Positions 27,643-36,695 are shown, counted from the first letter of the stretch. The stretch is 64,000 nucleotides of DNA from Oceanobacillus bengalensis (GCF_003628445.1 NZ_RBZO01000001.1:172110-236109); one strand, 5' to 3'. Translations and numbers: made by a program. Notes: generated from the letters alone by a model not told the origin.

Positions 27643-28578
27643 ATGTTATCAAACATTACAGATACAATTGAAAAGTTTGTTGTAACGTTTCCTGCGGGGA
27701 TGGGAGACGTTAATAGCTATTTAATTAAGGGGAAAAATGGATATACCGTAATTGATACGGGAATAAACCACAGAGAAGCAATTGAAAATTGGCAAAAGTT
27801 TTTGGATTCAGGGGCAGTAATAGAAAAGGTAGTACTAACGCATACACATGAAGATCATCTAGGGCTGGCACGGTGGTTCCAAGAAACACATGGCATCCCT
27901 ATCGTCGTTTCTAAATTAGGGTATGAGCAAATGGAAATAAGGAAACAACTTACCTATGAGAAAATGAATCATTTAATTACAAAATACGGTGGACCAAAAA
28001 TCCCAAAAAACTTTAAAGATGATAAAACAATTTATGATTTTGTACCAGATGAATTTTTTGAAAAAAACCAAATGATACAACTTGGTGATGAATTATTTGA
28101 AGCAATCTGGACACCAGGACATGCATATGACCATTTTTGTTTTTATAACAAAGAGCAGAAAGTAATGATTGTTGGTGACCATATATTGAAGGATATTTCT
28201 CCAGTAATCGGTTTGTGGAATGGAGAAGAGCAGAATCCATTAGTGGAGTACTTCCAATCATTGGAACTTATAAAAGAATATCAATCAGATATTGCATTAC
28301 CGGGTCATGGCGACGTGATTGAAGAATTTGAGGAGCGTGTATCAGAAATCAGTAGAAATCACCAGCATCGCTTAGAACAGGTTGTAGATATCATTAAGAC
28401 TGACTATAAGAATGCAAGTGAAATATGTCATGAAATATATGGAACTTTGAATGTTATCATACAATTAAGCTCGTTTATGGCAACAGTAACCAGATTATTA
28501 TATCTAGAATCGCTTGGTAAAGTGGAGCGTAAGGAAGTAGATGGTGTAAACACATTTCGTGCGTTATCTTCAACTTGA
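27643..28578 (+). CDS. Metallo-beta-lactamase-fold hydrolase
   Basis: The 311-residue protein has the zinc motif HTHEDH at residues 67-72, preceded by VIDTGIN, and later WTPGHAYDHFCF, VGDHIL and LPGHGD. These supply all expected metal ligands. The C-terminal third (from about 235) forms helices resembling the winged-helix end of LACTB2/YqjP-type proteins. The reaction is unknown. The ATG at 27643 was preferred over a TTG at 27637 because AGAAGGGG is well spaced only from the ATG. The HEPN/CBS gene starts 17 bases after its stop, so the two are probably cotranscribed with the exonuclease gene. Confidence 0.88.
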   Translation: MLSNITDTIEKFVVTFPAGMGDVNSYLIKGKNGYTVIDTGINHREAIENWQKFLDSGAVIEKVVLTHTHEDHLGLARWFQETHGIPIVVSKLGYEQMEIRKQLTYEKMNHLITKYGGPKIPKNFKDDKTIYDFVPDEFFEKNQMIQLGDELFEAIWTPGHAYDHFCFYNKEQKVMIVGDHILKDISPVIGLWNGEEQNPLVEYFQSLELIKEYQSDIALPGHGDVIEEFEERVSEISRNHQHRLEQVVDIIKTDYKNASEICHEIYGTLNVIIQLSSFMATVTRLLYLESLGKVERKEVDGVNTFRALSST

Positions 28579-28595
28579 AATTAGGGGACATGGAT

Positions 28596-29282
28596 ATGTA
28601 TAAGAACTCAGAGATTTTTCTAACGACATTTAATCGAATTGAAAAGGAGATTAAATCTTCTTTAATGAATAAAAAAGATGTTGGATTTTCAAAGGCTGTA
28701 AAGATACTGCGCAATTCGAACCCCATTGTTAAGAAATATAGTGATGACCTCTTGGAGTTTGCAGAATTAAGAAATGCGATTGTACATAATAAAATTGACA
28801 TGAACCACGCGATAGCAGAACCACATGATGCAATTGTAGAGAAAATCGAGAAAATAGAAATGGAAATAACGCAGCCGAGAAGTGTTGCATCACTATTTTC
28901 ACGTAAAGTAATCTCCTTTCAGGGGAATGAGCCTTTAACAAATGCGCTCGCCATTATCGAACAAAAAGGTTTTACGAAATTCCCTATCTATGAAGGGGAG
29001 AAATTTAAGGGAATCATTACGGAAAAAGGAATAACCGTCTGGCTTTCAAATAATATGGAATCATCAATTCGCGATGCATTAATAAAAGATGTTTTGGTAT
29101 ATGAAGAAGACGATAATTATAGGCATATCGCAGGTGAAACATCGGTTTATAAAGCGGAGCAGATTTTTAAAGAGCAGATTGGAAAAGGAAACAGATTGCA
29201 AGCCTTATTAATAACGGCAGATGATAACCAGACAGATAAGTTAATTGGAATTATTACAAATTGGGATATTATGAATATTTAA
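28596..29282 (+). CDS. HEPN-like / CBS-domain protein
   Basis: The 228-residue protein has an all-helical N-terminal part (1-95) containing ELRNAIVHNK at residues 57-66. That is an R-N-x(3)-H pattern as seen in HEPN domains, many of which are RNases or nucleotidyltransferase partners. Residues 100-228 form a pair of CBS motifs (FTKFPIYEGEKFKGIITEKG and the ending DKLIGIITNWDIMNI), which usually bind adenosyl ligands such as AMP, ATP or SAM. The ATG at 28596 has AGGGGA seven bases upstream; the TTG at 28575 and ATG at 28590 do not. It sits between a metallo-beta-lactamase-fold gene and an exonuclease gene. The HEPN call is by motif only. Confidence 0.8.
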   Translation: MYKNSEIFLTTFNRIEKEIKSSLMNKKDVGFSKAVKILRNSNPIVKKYSDDLLEFAELRNAIVHNKIDMNHAIAEPHDAIVEKIEKIEMEITQPRSVASLFSRKVISFQGNEPLTNALAIIEQKGFTKFPIYEGEKFKGIITEKGITVWLSNNMESSIRDALIKDVLVYEEDDNYRHIAGETSVYKAEQIFKEQIGKGNRLQALLITADDNQTDKLIGIITNWDIMNI

Positions 29283-29299
29283 CGTAAAGGAGGGTACAT

Positions 29300-29917
29300 A
29301 TGAACTTTGTATCCATTGACTTTGAAACTGCGAATGAAAAGCGGTACAGTCCATGTGCTATTGGTGTTGTCATAGCAAATGAAAAGGAAATTATTGATGA
29401 GTTCTATAGTTTGATAAATCCGATGATGGCTTTTAATCCTTATAATGCATATATTCATGGGATCGAGGAACAGGACATTATTGGTGCTCCAACTTTCACT
29501 GAATTATGGCCAACATTAAACAAGTTTTTATTGAACAACCTCGTTGTTGCACATAATGCTAGCTTCGATATGAGTGTCATTCGCAATACGCTAGATTATT
29601 TCCATCTTCCATATCCTGAAATGGAATACCTATGTACAGTTAAGGTTTCCCAAAAAGTTTTGCCATATATGGAAAATCATAAATTAAACACCCTTGCAGC
29701 GTATCATGGGTTTGAACTTGAACACCACCATGCATTAGAAGATGCTCGAGTCGCAGCAAAAATATTCATGAAAGCATTAGAGGTTTACCAAACAAACTCG
29801 ATTGATACTGTATTAGATAACCTTTCAATGTCAAAAGGAAGAATTTATGAGCATGGATATATGCCGCCAAAAGTAAAGAAATCTCCAGGTATAAAGACAA
29901 AAATTTATTTGAAATAG
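29300..29917 (+). CDS. DEDDh 3'-5' exonuclease
   Basis: The 205-residue protein is a DnaQ-like exonuclease. Motif I is SIDFETAN (Asp7, Glu9), motif II AHNASFDMSVI and motif III HHALEDARVAA with the DEDDh histidine. It should remove nucleotides from 3' ends of DNA or RNA with two metal ions. The C-terminus after about residue 165 is basic (PPKVKKSPGIKTK). It is a standalone form, not attached to a polymerase. AAAGGAGGG precedes the ATG, 17 bases after the HEPN/CBS gene, and a terminator follows. Confidence 0.9.
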   Translation: MNFVSIDFETANEKRYSPCAIGVVIANEKEIIDEFYSLINPMMAFNPYNAYIHGIEEQDIIGAPTFTELWPTLNKFLLNNLVVAHNASFDMSVIRNTLDYFHLPYPEMEYLCTVKVSQKVLPYMENHKLNTLAAYHGFELEHHHALEDARVAAKIFMKALEVYQTNSIDTVLDNLSMSKGRIYEHGYMPPKVKKSPGIKTKIYLK

Positions 29918-29925
29918 TACAGTCT

Positions 29926-29953
29926 AAAAAGCACTGCGGATGTAGTGCTTTTT
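29926..29953 (+). terminator. Terminator after the exonuclease gene
   Basis: AAAAAGCACT pairs with AGTGCTTTTT across an eight-base loop, with a T-rich tail. Confidence 0.85.
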
Positions 29954-30077
29954 AATTTTTTGTAAAAATATTGATTGTAAGGGGATACATCTTATAAATG
30001 TGTCTAAAATGTGAAAGTCACTACTGATATAAGGTAAAAAAGTGTTGACTTATAGAAATTATTTTTGATATTGTAAT

Positions 30078-30090
30078 AAACAGACCGTTT
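30078..30090. promoter_or_regulatory. Candidate TetR operator before the efflux pair
   Basis: AAACAGACCGTTT is an imperfect palindrome (AAAC...GTTT arms), the pattern of many TetR/LmrA-type operators. It lies just downstream of a TTGACT / GATATT promoter-like pair and overlaps the leader of the TetR gene. Confidence 0.45.
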
Positions 30091-30115
30091 GGTATGGTGG
30101 AGGTGTACTACGGAG

Positions 30116-30667
30116 ATGGGAACAAAATCGCAGATAATAGAAATCGCGACAGCTCTTTTTCAGGAAAAAGGATATAACGGTGTTGGACTAAATGAAATTA
30201 TTAATGCCTGTAAAATTTCAAAAGGGGCGTTGTATCACCACTTTCCGAATGGAAAAGAAGAACTACTAATCGCTTGCCTCGGATCTTTGAATGAAGTGAT
30301 TACGAAGGATATTGAAGAAATATTTGACCAGTATCCTACAATAAAAGAAGCAATGAAGGCAATGATTGAGAAATTAATTGCAAAATTTGAAACGGAAGGA
30401 ACGATTACGAGCTATACATTTAGCAGTATCGTTAGCGAAATGGGTTCACTTAGTGAAGCCGTACGAATTGCCTGTTCGAACCTTTACACAAAGATTGAAG
30501 GGATTTATTCGAATAAGTTACAATCTGATGGGTTATCAGAAGAATCGGCTAATTCCATTGCTGTCACGATGACGGCTGCAATCGAGGGTGGAATATTACT
30601 TTGTTTAACCAACAAAACAAGTGAGCCTTTAAAAATGATTTCACAGGTATTATTAAGACTGGTCTAA
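30116..30667 (+). CDS. TetR-family regulator of the adjacent DHA2 pump
   Basis: The 183-residue protein has a TetR helix-turn-helix (residues 4-50: ATALFQEKGYNGVGLNEI, then KGALYHHFPNGKEEL) and a helical ligand domain of the LmrA/YxaF type. The in-frame extension upstream to a TTG at 30089 would run through the G-rich ribosome-binding region; the ATG at 30116 follows GGAGGTG by about 12 bases. It ends 20 bases before the DHA2 gene on the same strand, and probably represses this two-gene operon through the palindrome at 30078 (inference). Confidence 0.87.
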   Translation: MGTKSQIIEIATALFQEKGYNGVGLNEIINACKISKGALYHHFPNGKEELLIACLGSLNEVITKDIEEIFDQYPTIKEAMKAMIEKLIAKFETEGTITSYTFSSIVSEMGSLSEAVRIACSNLYTKIEGIYSNKLQSDGLSEESANSIAVTMTAAIEGGILLCLTNKTSEPLKMISQVLLRLV

Positions 30668-30687
30668 TAATGATAAGGGAGATTTTT

Positions 30688-32148
30688 ATGGAAACACATA
30701 TACAAGTAAAAAGTCCAAAGACGATGGCACTAATTTTAATGTTGGGTGCCTTTATCGGATTATTTGGAGAAACAGCATTAAACATGGCATTAACAAATGT
30801 GATGGAGGATTATAGTATTTCACCAGGTATTGCTCAGTGGTTAACAACTGGATACTTATTAACATTAGCGATTTTAGTACCGGTTTCGGCTCTTTTAATG
30901 AAATGGTTCACAACAAGACAATTAGTAGTAGCAGGATTAGGATTATCACTTATTGGTGCAGTTTTAGCCGCTCTATCACCTAGCTTTGTTATTTTATTAC
31001 TAGGTCGTATTGTACAAGCGATGGGTACAGGTATTTTATTACCTGTTATGTTAAGTGTCGTTTTATTAATTTTCCCAATTCAAAAGCGTGGACTTGTTAT
31101 GGGGCTTGTTGGGCTTGTTATTACAGCGGCACCAGCACTTGGTCCAACTCTGTCAGGTTTAATTATAAGTACGTTAGGATGGCACTACATTTTCTGGTTT
31201 AGCGCTGCGTTCTACGTGATTTTAATGATTATTGGGACACCAAAAATGGATAACGTATCAGAGATTACGAAACCAAAAATCGATTTTGTCTCCATTTTGT
31301 TGTCAACAATCGGATTTGGTGGATTTATATACGCATTAGCGACAATGGCTGAAGTTTCATTCTCTTCACCACAAGTTTGGTTACCATTCGTAGTAGGGAT
31401 AATTGCATTAGTATTATTCTGTGTTCGTCAAATAACAATGGATCAACCGATGATTAACTTAGGTGTATTTAAATATGCAATGTTTTCATTAGGTACATTG
31501 ATTATGTTCTTAAGTATTTTAGTTATTTTATCAACATCGATTTTATTGCCAATGTATTTAAAGAGTGCTTTAGGATTCACCGCTTTAGTTGCAGGGCTAT
31601 TATTACTTCCAGGAAACGCTGTAAACTTTGCAATGTCACCAGTCGTTGGATCAATGTTTGATAAAATTGGCCCACGTACATTCAATGTTATCGGATTTAT
31701 TTGTGTATTAATTGCTAATATTATTTTCTTAACAACAATCTCAGCATCTACAGCCGTATGGCAAATCATTGCTGCGTTCATGATTTTATTCTTTGGTTTA
31801 ACAATGACAACAATGCCAGCACAAACGAATGCACTTAACCAATTACCACGTGAGTTATATGCAGATGGTTCTGCTGCAATGAATACATTAAACCAGGTTG
31901 CAGGTGCAGCTGGTACCGCAATTGCGATAACATTATTTACTGCTGGACAAAGCGGTTTTGTAATGGATGTCCCTAATGCCACCGAGCCAGAAGTATTAGC
32001 TGCCGGTGTTAAATTTACCTTCTATTTTATTACAGGAATTTCAGTAGTTGGATTAATTTGTTCGTTATTTGTAAAGAATAGTGCAGCTCTTATAGAGGCA
32101 AAGCAAAAATCGAAAATTAAAGTAGCGGAACCTGTACAAAAGATGTAG
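30688..32148 (+). CDS. DHA2-family MFS multidrug efflux transporter (LmrB-like)
   Basis: The 486-residue protein has 14 helices and DHA2 blocks: GLFGETALNMALTNVM in helix 1, WLTTGYLLTLAILVPVSALLM, GRIVQAMGTGILLPV and APALGPTLSGLII (motif C). The cognate B. subtilis pump LmrB confers lincomycin and puromycin resistance; substrate here is unproven. GGGAG lies at good distance from the ATG at 30688; an ATG at 30670 lacks such a site. Codon use is notably TTA- and ATT-rich and uniform compared with the DHA2 gene at 8200, which may indicate a separate origin. Confidence 0.9.
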   Translation: METHIQVKSPKTMALILMLGAFIGLFGETALNMALTNVMEDYSISPGIAQWLTTGYLLTLAILVPVSALLMKWFTTRQLVVAGLGLSLIGAVLAALSPSFVILLLGRIVQAMGTGILLPVMLSVVLLIFPIQKRGLVMGLVGLVITAAPALGPTLSGLIISTLGWHYIFWFSAAFYVILMIIGTPKMDNVSEITKPKIDFVSILLSTIGFGGFIYALATMAEVSFSSPQVWLPFVVGIIALVLFCVRQITMDQPMINLGVFKYAMFSLGTLIMFLSILVILSTSILLPMYLKSALGFTALVAGLLLLPGNAVNFAMSPVVGSMFDKIGPRTFNVIGFICVLIANIIFLTTISASTAVWQIIAAFMILFFGLTMTTMPAQTNALNQLPRELYADGSAAMNTLNQVAGAAGTAIAITLFTAGQSGFVMDVPNATEPEVLAAGVKFTFYFITGISVVGLICSLFVKNSAALIEAKQKSKIKVAEPVQKM

Positions 32149-32230
32149 AATCGCTAGAATGTATTAAATGGCAATTGTACGCTCTACTATATGTGATGTT
32201 TTAGTAATCCGTACTCAGAATAATTTATCA

Positions 32231-32264
32231 AATAGACCCTCAACTGATTTGGGGTCTATTTTAG
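32231..32264 (+). terminator. Terminator after the LmrB-like gene
   Basis: AATAGACCC pairs with GGGTCTATT and is followed by TTAG. Between this and 32545 a T/A-rich stretch reads as a short broken coding frame (ending ...KYHSESSE near 32469) with no start; I see no supportable gene. Confidence 0.7.
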
Positions 32265-32544
32265 TATAATGGGTTTTAAATTAAAAAAAGTAAGGTGAGA
32301 ACATATATAGCAATAAAGGAATAGAGATAGAATTAGAGAGGATAACTACAAAGTATTTGCTTTTATTGGATAGAAAAGTCGATTTTGTGCTATTTATAAA
32401 TACAATGAAGCTGAACAAAAGAAATTTATTATAGAAAAATCTAAATATCATTCAGAATCCTCTGAATAAAGATTGCTTTCGTATTTGATATAAAATACGA
32501 ATTAGATGTAGGCTAATCATTAAAAGGATTCGGAAATAAATTGA

Positions 32545-32872
32545 TCTGAGGACGCTTATCAAGTTACAAATTCTGATTTTGAGCTCCGTTTTCATCTAGA
32601 GAACGCTTATCAAGTTACAAATTTTGATTTTGAGCTCCGTTTTTATCTAGAGAGCGCTTATCAAGTTAGATATTCTGATTTTGAGCTCCGTTTTTATCTA
32701 GAGAACGCTTATCAAGTTACAAATTCTGATTTTAAGCTCCGTTTTTATCTAGAGGACGCTTATCAAGTTACAAATTCAGATTTTGAGCTCCGTTTTCATC
32801 TAGAGGACGCTTATCAAGTTACTTTCTCTTCCTCGAGGGCTCCGTTCCTGAATTTAAGATCATAAGCCAAAA
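32545..32872 (+). repeat. Tandem array of 51-bp units (five full plus one partial)
   Basis: The ACGCTTATCAAGTTA core recurs at 32552, 32603, 32654, 32705, 32756 and 32807, exactly every 51 bases. Each unit also holds GAGCTCCGTTTT(T/C)AT and CTAGAG. As 51 is a multiple of three, one frame stays open for about 109 codons (units read AYQVTNSDFELRFYLEN), but it follows a TGA with no start codon. It shares its core with the array at 38915. Confidence 0.92.
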
Positions 32873-33023
32873 TACCTTTTCTGCGTGTTATCTTACGTCG
32901 CATTTTCTATCAACTCCGAAGTAATATTCAGTTATAGAAAGTTAATATACTAAGCTTCTTATCCTATAATCTTTCATCTTAAGATCGGGAAGTTTTCGTT
33001 ATGTTTAGCCTTATTTCAGGTTC

Positions 33024-33188
33024 TTAATCATTTCCCCTTTTTTCTACAAAGAGCAATATTAGGGTAGCGATTGGACCAAAAACTAAAGAAAGTAGAAACC
33101 AATTTAGCCCAGTTCTATTTTTTCCTTGAGCAATACCAGCATTAATTAGTGCAAGTGTACCCCACCCGACAAAGTATTCGTTTTCCAC
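33024..33188 (-). CDS. Small two-helix membrane protein
   Basis: The 54-residue product has two hydrophobic segments, FVGWGTLALINAGIA and GLNWFLLSLVFGPIATLILLF, separated by QGKNRT, and ends in charged EKRGND. The second segment resembles small membrane proteins widely labelled hypothetical in Firmicutes. The GTG at 33188 was chosen because GGAGG lies nine bases upstream; longer frames to 33218 lack a ribosome-binding site. It lies between the 51-bp array and the sspL-like gene. Function unknown. Confidence 0.62.
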   Translation of the reverse strand: MENEYFVGWGTLALINAGIAQGKNRTGLNWFLLSLVFGPIATLILLFVEKRGND

Positions 33189-33319
33189 GAAAATTAACCT
33201 CCAAGTATTTTTAAACATCGTAACATATTTGAACGTTCTGTAGAATCAATTAGATAAAAACAGATATTCAGAGCATATAATAAATATTTTTTGTAACACT
33301 AACATCAGGAGGTGTCTTC

Positions 33320-33460
33320 ATGAGCAAAAAGAATGATAACTGGAGTAAAAAGCGAGTAAATTCAAGCATTAATCCCCAAGGGTTAACGGAAGATGTGGGG
33401 AATCAAGAGCCGAAATCACAATTAGAGCAACGGGCTAAAAAGAAGAATACAAAGATTTGA
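33320..33460 (+). CDS. sspL: Small acid-soluble spore protein, SspL-like
   Basis: The 46-residue product is rich in Lys, Asn and Gln. Its C-terminal half (INPQGLTEDVGN, then PKSQLEQRAKKKNTK) matches the B. subtilis SspL pattern TPQG...NDPKTELEERAKKSNTK. Minor spore proteins of this kind are made in the forespore under SigG. AGGAGGTG precedes the ATG at 33320. It is direct evidence that the host forms endospores. The gene that follows starts within about 40 bases. Confidence 0.82.
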   Translation: MSKKNDNWSKKRVNSSINPQGLTEDVGNQEPKSQLEQRAKKKNTKI

Positions 33461-33499
33461 TTGTAGAGGTGAAAGGTCATAGATAATACACTAAAATAT

Positions 33500-33727
33500 T
33501 TGCGCGAATCCTTGTCTAACTATAGTGAAAATGAACTTTGCAGGCAGATATTAAATAAAATGGAATCACGTCAATATTCTAGCGAAGGAAAGTTTGTTAG
33601 AGATTTGGATGAAGAAGAAATGGCATACCTAGACAACGTTTTAGACAATGAATTAAATTATGCAAAGAATGTACAAAACGATGTTCGGGTTAGGGAGCTT
33701 ACAGAGGTTTATGAATTGTTGTTTTGA
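33500..33727 (+). CDS. Small acidic protein following sspL, start uncertain
   Basis: I do not recognise this protein of about 75 residues. It is acidic and predicted helical (DLDEEEMAYLDNVLDNELNYAKN). The TTG at 33500 is the only standard start codon early in the frame but has no Shine-Dalgarno site. The frame stays open back to 33473, and a good site (GAGGTGA, 33466-33472) is correctly spaced for an ATA at 33479. That would add seven residues (IDNTLKY). The true start may be that ATA, or an ATG altered by mutation or sequencing error. It may be cotranscribed with sspL. Confidence 0.6.
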   Translation: MRESLSNYSENELCRQILNKMESRQYSSEGKFVRDLDEEEMAYLDNVLDNELNYAKNVQNDVRVRELTEVYELLF

Positions 33728-33818
33728 ATATCACGCAGTATTGGTAATAAAAACCTATTGAAAATATGAGCCACTAGGTGTAATATAGATTTACAAGCTA
33801 CATTGTACGTATTTGAAT

Positions 33819-34028
33819 AAGTTTTAACCTCTAATGAAAGAATAGGGAGTTTTACATTGAGATCCTAATGTCGCGCCGCCCATGAAGCGGAAGACAGGAA
33901 GGTTTCTGCGGACACCCACTTGGTGAAGTGGTGGTTTAAAACTTACTATGAATAAATACGGCAAATGTGGCTCGTATTACATAATAAACAAAACGAAGGT
34001 CAGCTTCTTAACAGAAGTTGGCCTTTTT
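33819..34028 (+). ncRNA. Structured non-coding RNA, 6S RNA candidate
   Basis: A stretch of about 210 bases between sspL-linked genes and the chemoreceptor gene has no coding frame but rich structure. AAGTTTTAACC (33819) pairs with GGTTTAAAACTT (33931). Inside are CCT-TGTC/GACAGG enclosing CCGC-CCATGAA-GCGG, and then CCACTT-GGTG-AAGTGG preceded by GCGGACAC. An own terminator (AAGGTCAGCTTCT with AGAAGTTGGCCTT, then T residues) ends at 34028. Size, a long closing stem and the GCGGACACCCACTT stretch recall bacterial 6S RNA, but I cannot verify this without a covariance model. Confidence 0.5.
33996..34028 (+). terminator. Terminator of the ncRNA candidate
   Basis: AAGGTCAGCTTCT pairs with AGAAGTTGGCCTT (one G-U pair) across a four-base loop and is followed by T residues. 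Confidence 0.85.
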
Positions 34029-34152
34029 ATTTGATTTATTACAATAACATTGGCACGCAATTCAAATTTCTTATCATTGGAGTAGGGTTAATGGAGAATT
34101 AATTTGAAAAAGCTTATAATATGCTTTTAGACTACTTAAAGGGGCATATATC

Positions 34153-36138
34153 ATGAAAAAGCTAAATAATTTTAATGGTTTACAGAAGAAATTTACTTTA
34201 AGTTACCTAATGCTTTCTATTCTACCATTAATCCTTACTGTAATTATTATTTCATATGTAACACAGCAAGGATTTTTAGACTTAATTATGAAGCAACAAG
34301 AGGAAGCTGAACACACTGTACAAACACAGATTAATAAGGTTGCAGGAGACCTTTTGCAACTAACTGAACAATATGCCGACGATGAAGAATTGATAACAGC
34401 TCTTCAGGCTGCAGATAGGCAAGCTCTTCAACAACTTGTATTACCAATATATTCACGTATGGAAACAGAACATGGTCTTGATGTTTTTGAGGTTGGTAAT
34501 AATAATGGAAAGGTCCTGCTTCGTGGACACAACTTGGAAGAATACGGTGATGAGAAAGGTGATTTACACGCTATTCAATCAGCCCTAAATGGTGAATCGT
34601 TGGCAGGGTTTGAATTTGGTAATAGTGGACTTTCTGTTCGCGCTTTTGTTCCAATTGTATACAATAATGAAGTGATAGGAACGTTACAAACAGGACTAGA
34701 TGATACATTTTTAGCGGAGTTACAAAATATGCTTCAAGGTGTAGCGATTGATCTCTACAATCAAGATGGATCTGTTATTTTCTCCACTGCTGATAGTCGT
34801 GTTGGAGATTCATTGAGTGATATGTCCATTCTTACAGAATTGCAAAATGGCAAAGCGATTTCTGTTGATGAGAAAGAGCGTACAACCTCGTATATGCCAA
34901 TGTATGACCCTACACATCAGTCTATTATAGGTGTGATTGCGGTTAGCCAAGATAACACAATTATTAAAAGGACAAACACGGAGATTGTCATCACAGCTAT
35001 TATTTTATTAGTTTTAACAATAATCGTTGTTTCTATGATTTCCATTTTTATTAGTAGAAAAATCGCAAAACCAATTAGAAAAACTTCGGAACGAATGAAA
35101 GAACTATCAAAAGGTAATTTGTCGATAGCAATAGAGGACAGTAATCGTAATGATGAAATTGGACAACTTACGAATTCTACTCAACTAATGAAAAATAAAT
35201 TGCATACAATAATAAAGGAAGTAGCAAATGCATCTAACAATGTTGCAACACAAAGTGAAGAATTACAACAATCTATACATGAGGTTGCTAAGGGATCAGA
35301 GCATATATCTACGACAATGGAGGAGATTGCTTCAGGTAGTGAAAAACAGGCAAACTATACAACAGACTTTACTTCTAGTATGAATCAATTTGAATCGAAT
35401 ATTATGAAAGCAAATGAACAGGGGAAAAACGTACAAACCCTTTCTGAGGAAGTCCTTCGAATGACAAATGAAGGGAAAAAATTAATGGATTCCTCTACTG
35501 GCCAAATGAGAAAAATTGATGGCATTATTCAAGAAGCTGTTCATAAAATGGAACGATTCGACGAGCAAACGAAGGAGATCTCCAAACTTGTTATAGTCAT
35601 AGAAGAGATTGCGAATCAAACAAATTTACTTGCATTAAATGCTGCTATTGAGGCAGCAAGAGCGGGAGAGCATGGTAAAGGATTTGCTGTGGTGGCAGAT
35701 GAAGTAAGGAAACTAGCGGAACAAGTTGCAGCTTCCATAACAGATGTAAAAGGTTTTGTTGAGACGATTCAACAAGATTCAAAAGTCGTTTCGACCTCAT
35801 TACTGGATGGCTATCGAGAAGTAGAGAAAGGGACAACACAAATAGAAACGACCCAAGAAACGATTGGGGAAATTAGAATGGCTATGTCAGATATGACAAC
35901 AAATATTATTACGATTTCTGAAAGTATATCTAATATTTCAACTAACAGTCAGAAAATGAATATATTTTTTGCAGAAATTGCATCCATATCTGAAGAATCT
36001 GCTGCCAGTATAGAAGAAACATCCGCAAGCCAACAGCAAGCAAATAGCGCATTACAAGAAGTGACCGCTAGTTCAAGTGAGCTCAGTGATCTAGCAGACA
36101 GGTTAAGTGATATCGTTAAAAAATTTAAACTAAGTTGA
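34153..36138 (+). CDS. Methyl-accepting chemotaxis protein with extracellular Cache-type sensor
   Basis: The 661-residue chemoreceptor has helix 1 at about residues 15-38, an extracellular sensor of about 240 residues (double-Cache-like; [17 protein letters not shown] and [20 protein letters not shown] are typical strands), helix 2 at about 279-303, a HAMP linker, and the cytoplasmic coiled coil. The hairpin tip reads [21 protein letters not shown] and [16 protein letters not shown], the CheA/CheW contact site. It reports an unknown ligand to the flagellar motor. Its presence implies a motile host. The gene is single and follows the ncRNA terminator. Confidence 0.93.
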   Translation: MKKLNNFNGLQKKFTLSYLMLSILPLILTVIIISYVTQQGFLDLIMKQQEEAEHTVQTQINKVAGDLLQLTEQYADDEELITALQAADRQALQQLVLPIYSRMETEHGLDVFEVGNNNGKVLLRGHNLEEYGDEKGDLHAIQSALNGESLAGFEFGNSGLSVRAFVPIVYNNEVIGTLQTGLDDTFLAELQNMLQGVAIDLYNQDGSVIFSTADSRVGDSLSDMSILTELQNGKAISVDEKERTTSYMPMYDPTHQSIIGVIAVSQDNTIIKRTNTEIVITAIILLVLTIIVVSMISIFISRKIAKPIRKTSERMKELSKGNLSIAIEDSNRNDEIGQLTNSTQLMKNKLHTIIKEVANASNNVATQSEELQQSIHEVAKGSEHISTTMEEIASGSEKQANYTTDFTSSMNQFESNIMKANEQGKNVQTLSEEVLRMTNEGKKLMDSSTGQMRKIDGIIQEAVHKMERFDEQTKEISKLVIVIEEIANQTNLLALNAAIEAARAGEHGKGFAVVADEVRKLAEQVAASITDVKGFVETIQQDSKVVSTSLLDGYREVEKGTTQIETTQETIGEIRMAMSDMTTNIITISESISNISTNSQKMNIFFAEIASISEESAASIEETSASQQQANSALQEVTASSSELSDLADRLSDIVKKFKLS

Positions 36139-36227
36139 TAACTAGTGCTTTTCATGAATAATAAGATATATATATTATTTTTAAAATTAGTTCATTGTTA
36201 CCCTGTAAATATAGGGAGGAAATAAAA

Positions 36228-36596
36228 TTGAAGTTTAATATTGAATCGATAGATCATGTTCAATTAGCAGCTCCAGTGGGTGGAGAAGAAAAAGCTCGTG
36301 AATTTTACAAAGGATTACTAGGATTTCAGGAAATTGAAAAAGCCCCATTATTACAGAAAAATGGTGGGGTATGGTTTGCGATTGGTGCTGTACACCTGCA
36401 CATTGGAATTGAGGATCCATTTATTCCTGCAAGAAAGGCACATCCCGCGATACGCGTACGGAATCTAGCTTCAATGAAAAAATATCTTATGGATCAAAAT
36501 GTCTCATTTCAAGTAGATAATAAATTACCAGGTGCAAATCGGTTTTATCTTTCAGATCCATTCGGAAACAGAATTGAATTTTTAGAATGGTTATGA
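36228..36596 (+). CDS. VOC-family (glyoxalase/dioxygenase fold) protein
   Basis: The 122-residue protein has two beta-alpha-beta-beta-beta modules: SIDHVQLAAP... with EFYKGLLGF, and HPAIRVRNL... ending FYLSDPFGNRIEFLEW. Candidate metal ligands are His9, a central His (HLHIGIED) and the final Glu in RIEFLE. The reaction is unknown. The start is the TTG at 36228, because GGGAGG lies at correct spacing; the frame upstream to 36195 reads through that site. The gene sits alone between the chemoreceptor and the guanine riboswitch. Confidence 0.83.
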   Translation: MKFNIESIDHVQLAAPVGGEEKAREFYKGLLGFQEIEKAPLLQKNGGVWFAIGAVHLHIGIEDPFIPARKAHPAIRVRNLASMKKYLMDQNVSFQVDNKLPGANRFYLSDPFGNRIEFLEWL

Positions 36597-36667
36597 CTTT
36601 TTATTGGTATGTAAAAGGTGCCGCTAGTTTCCGAATTACTCGAATGATATTTTATGAAATGTTCGGG

Positions 36668-36695
36668 TTGTAATTATAAAATTTCATGTTATACT
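36668..36695 (+). promoter_or_regulatory. Promoter of the xpt-pbuX leader
   Basis: TTGTAA at 36668 and TATACT at 36690 are separated by 16 bases, about 30 bases before the aptamer. Confidence 0.6.

Noticed and set aside
32280..32470. Degenerate coding stretch before the 51-bp array
   Set aside because: Short frame pieces exist in two phases, but there is no start, no family match and frequent stops, so it cannot be supported as a gene or named pseudogene.
32545..32872. Possible CRISPR array
   Set aside because: The period is regular but the whole 51-bp unit is conserved; there are no unique spacers and no cas genes nearby. The same applies to the 38915 array.
33819..34028. tmRNA, SRP RNA or c-di-GMP riboswitch identity for the structured RNA
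   Set aside because: None of their hallmark sequences is present; no tRNA-Ala-like ends, no SRP GGAAGCAG loop and no GEMM core.
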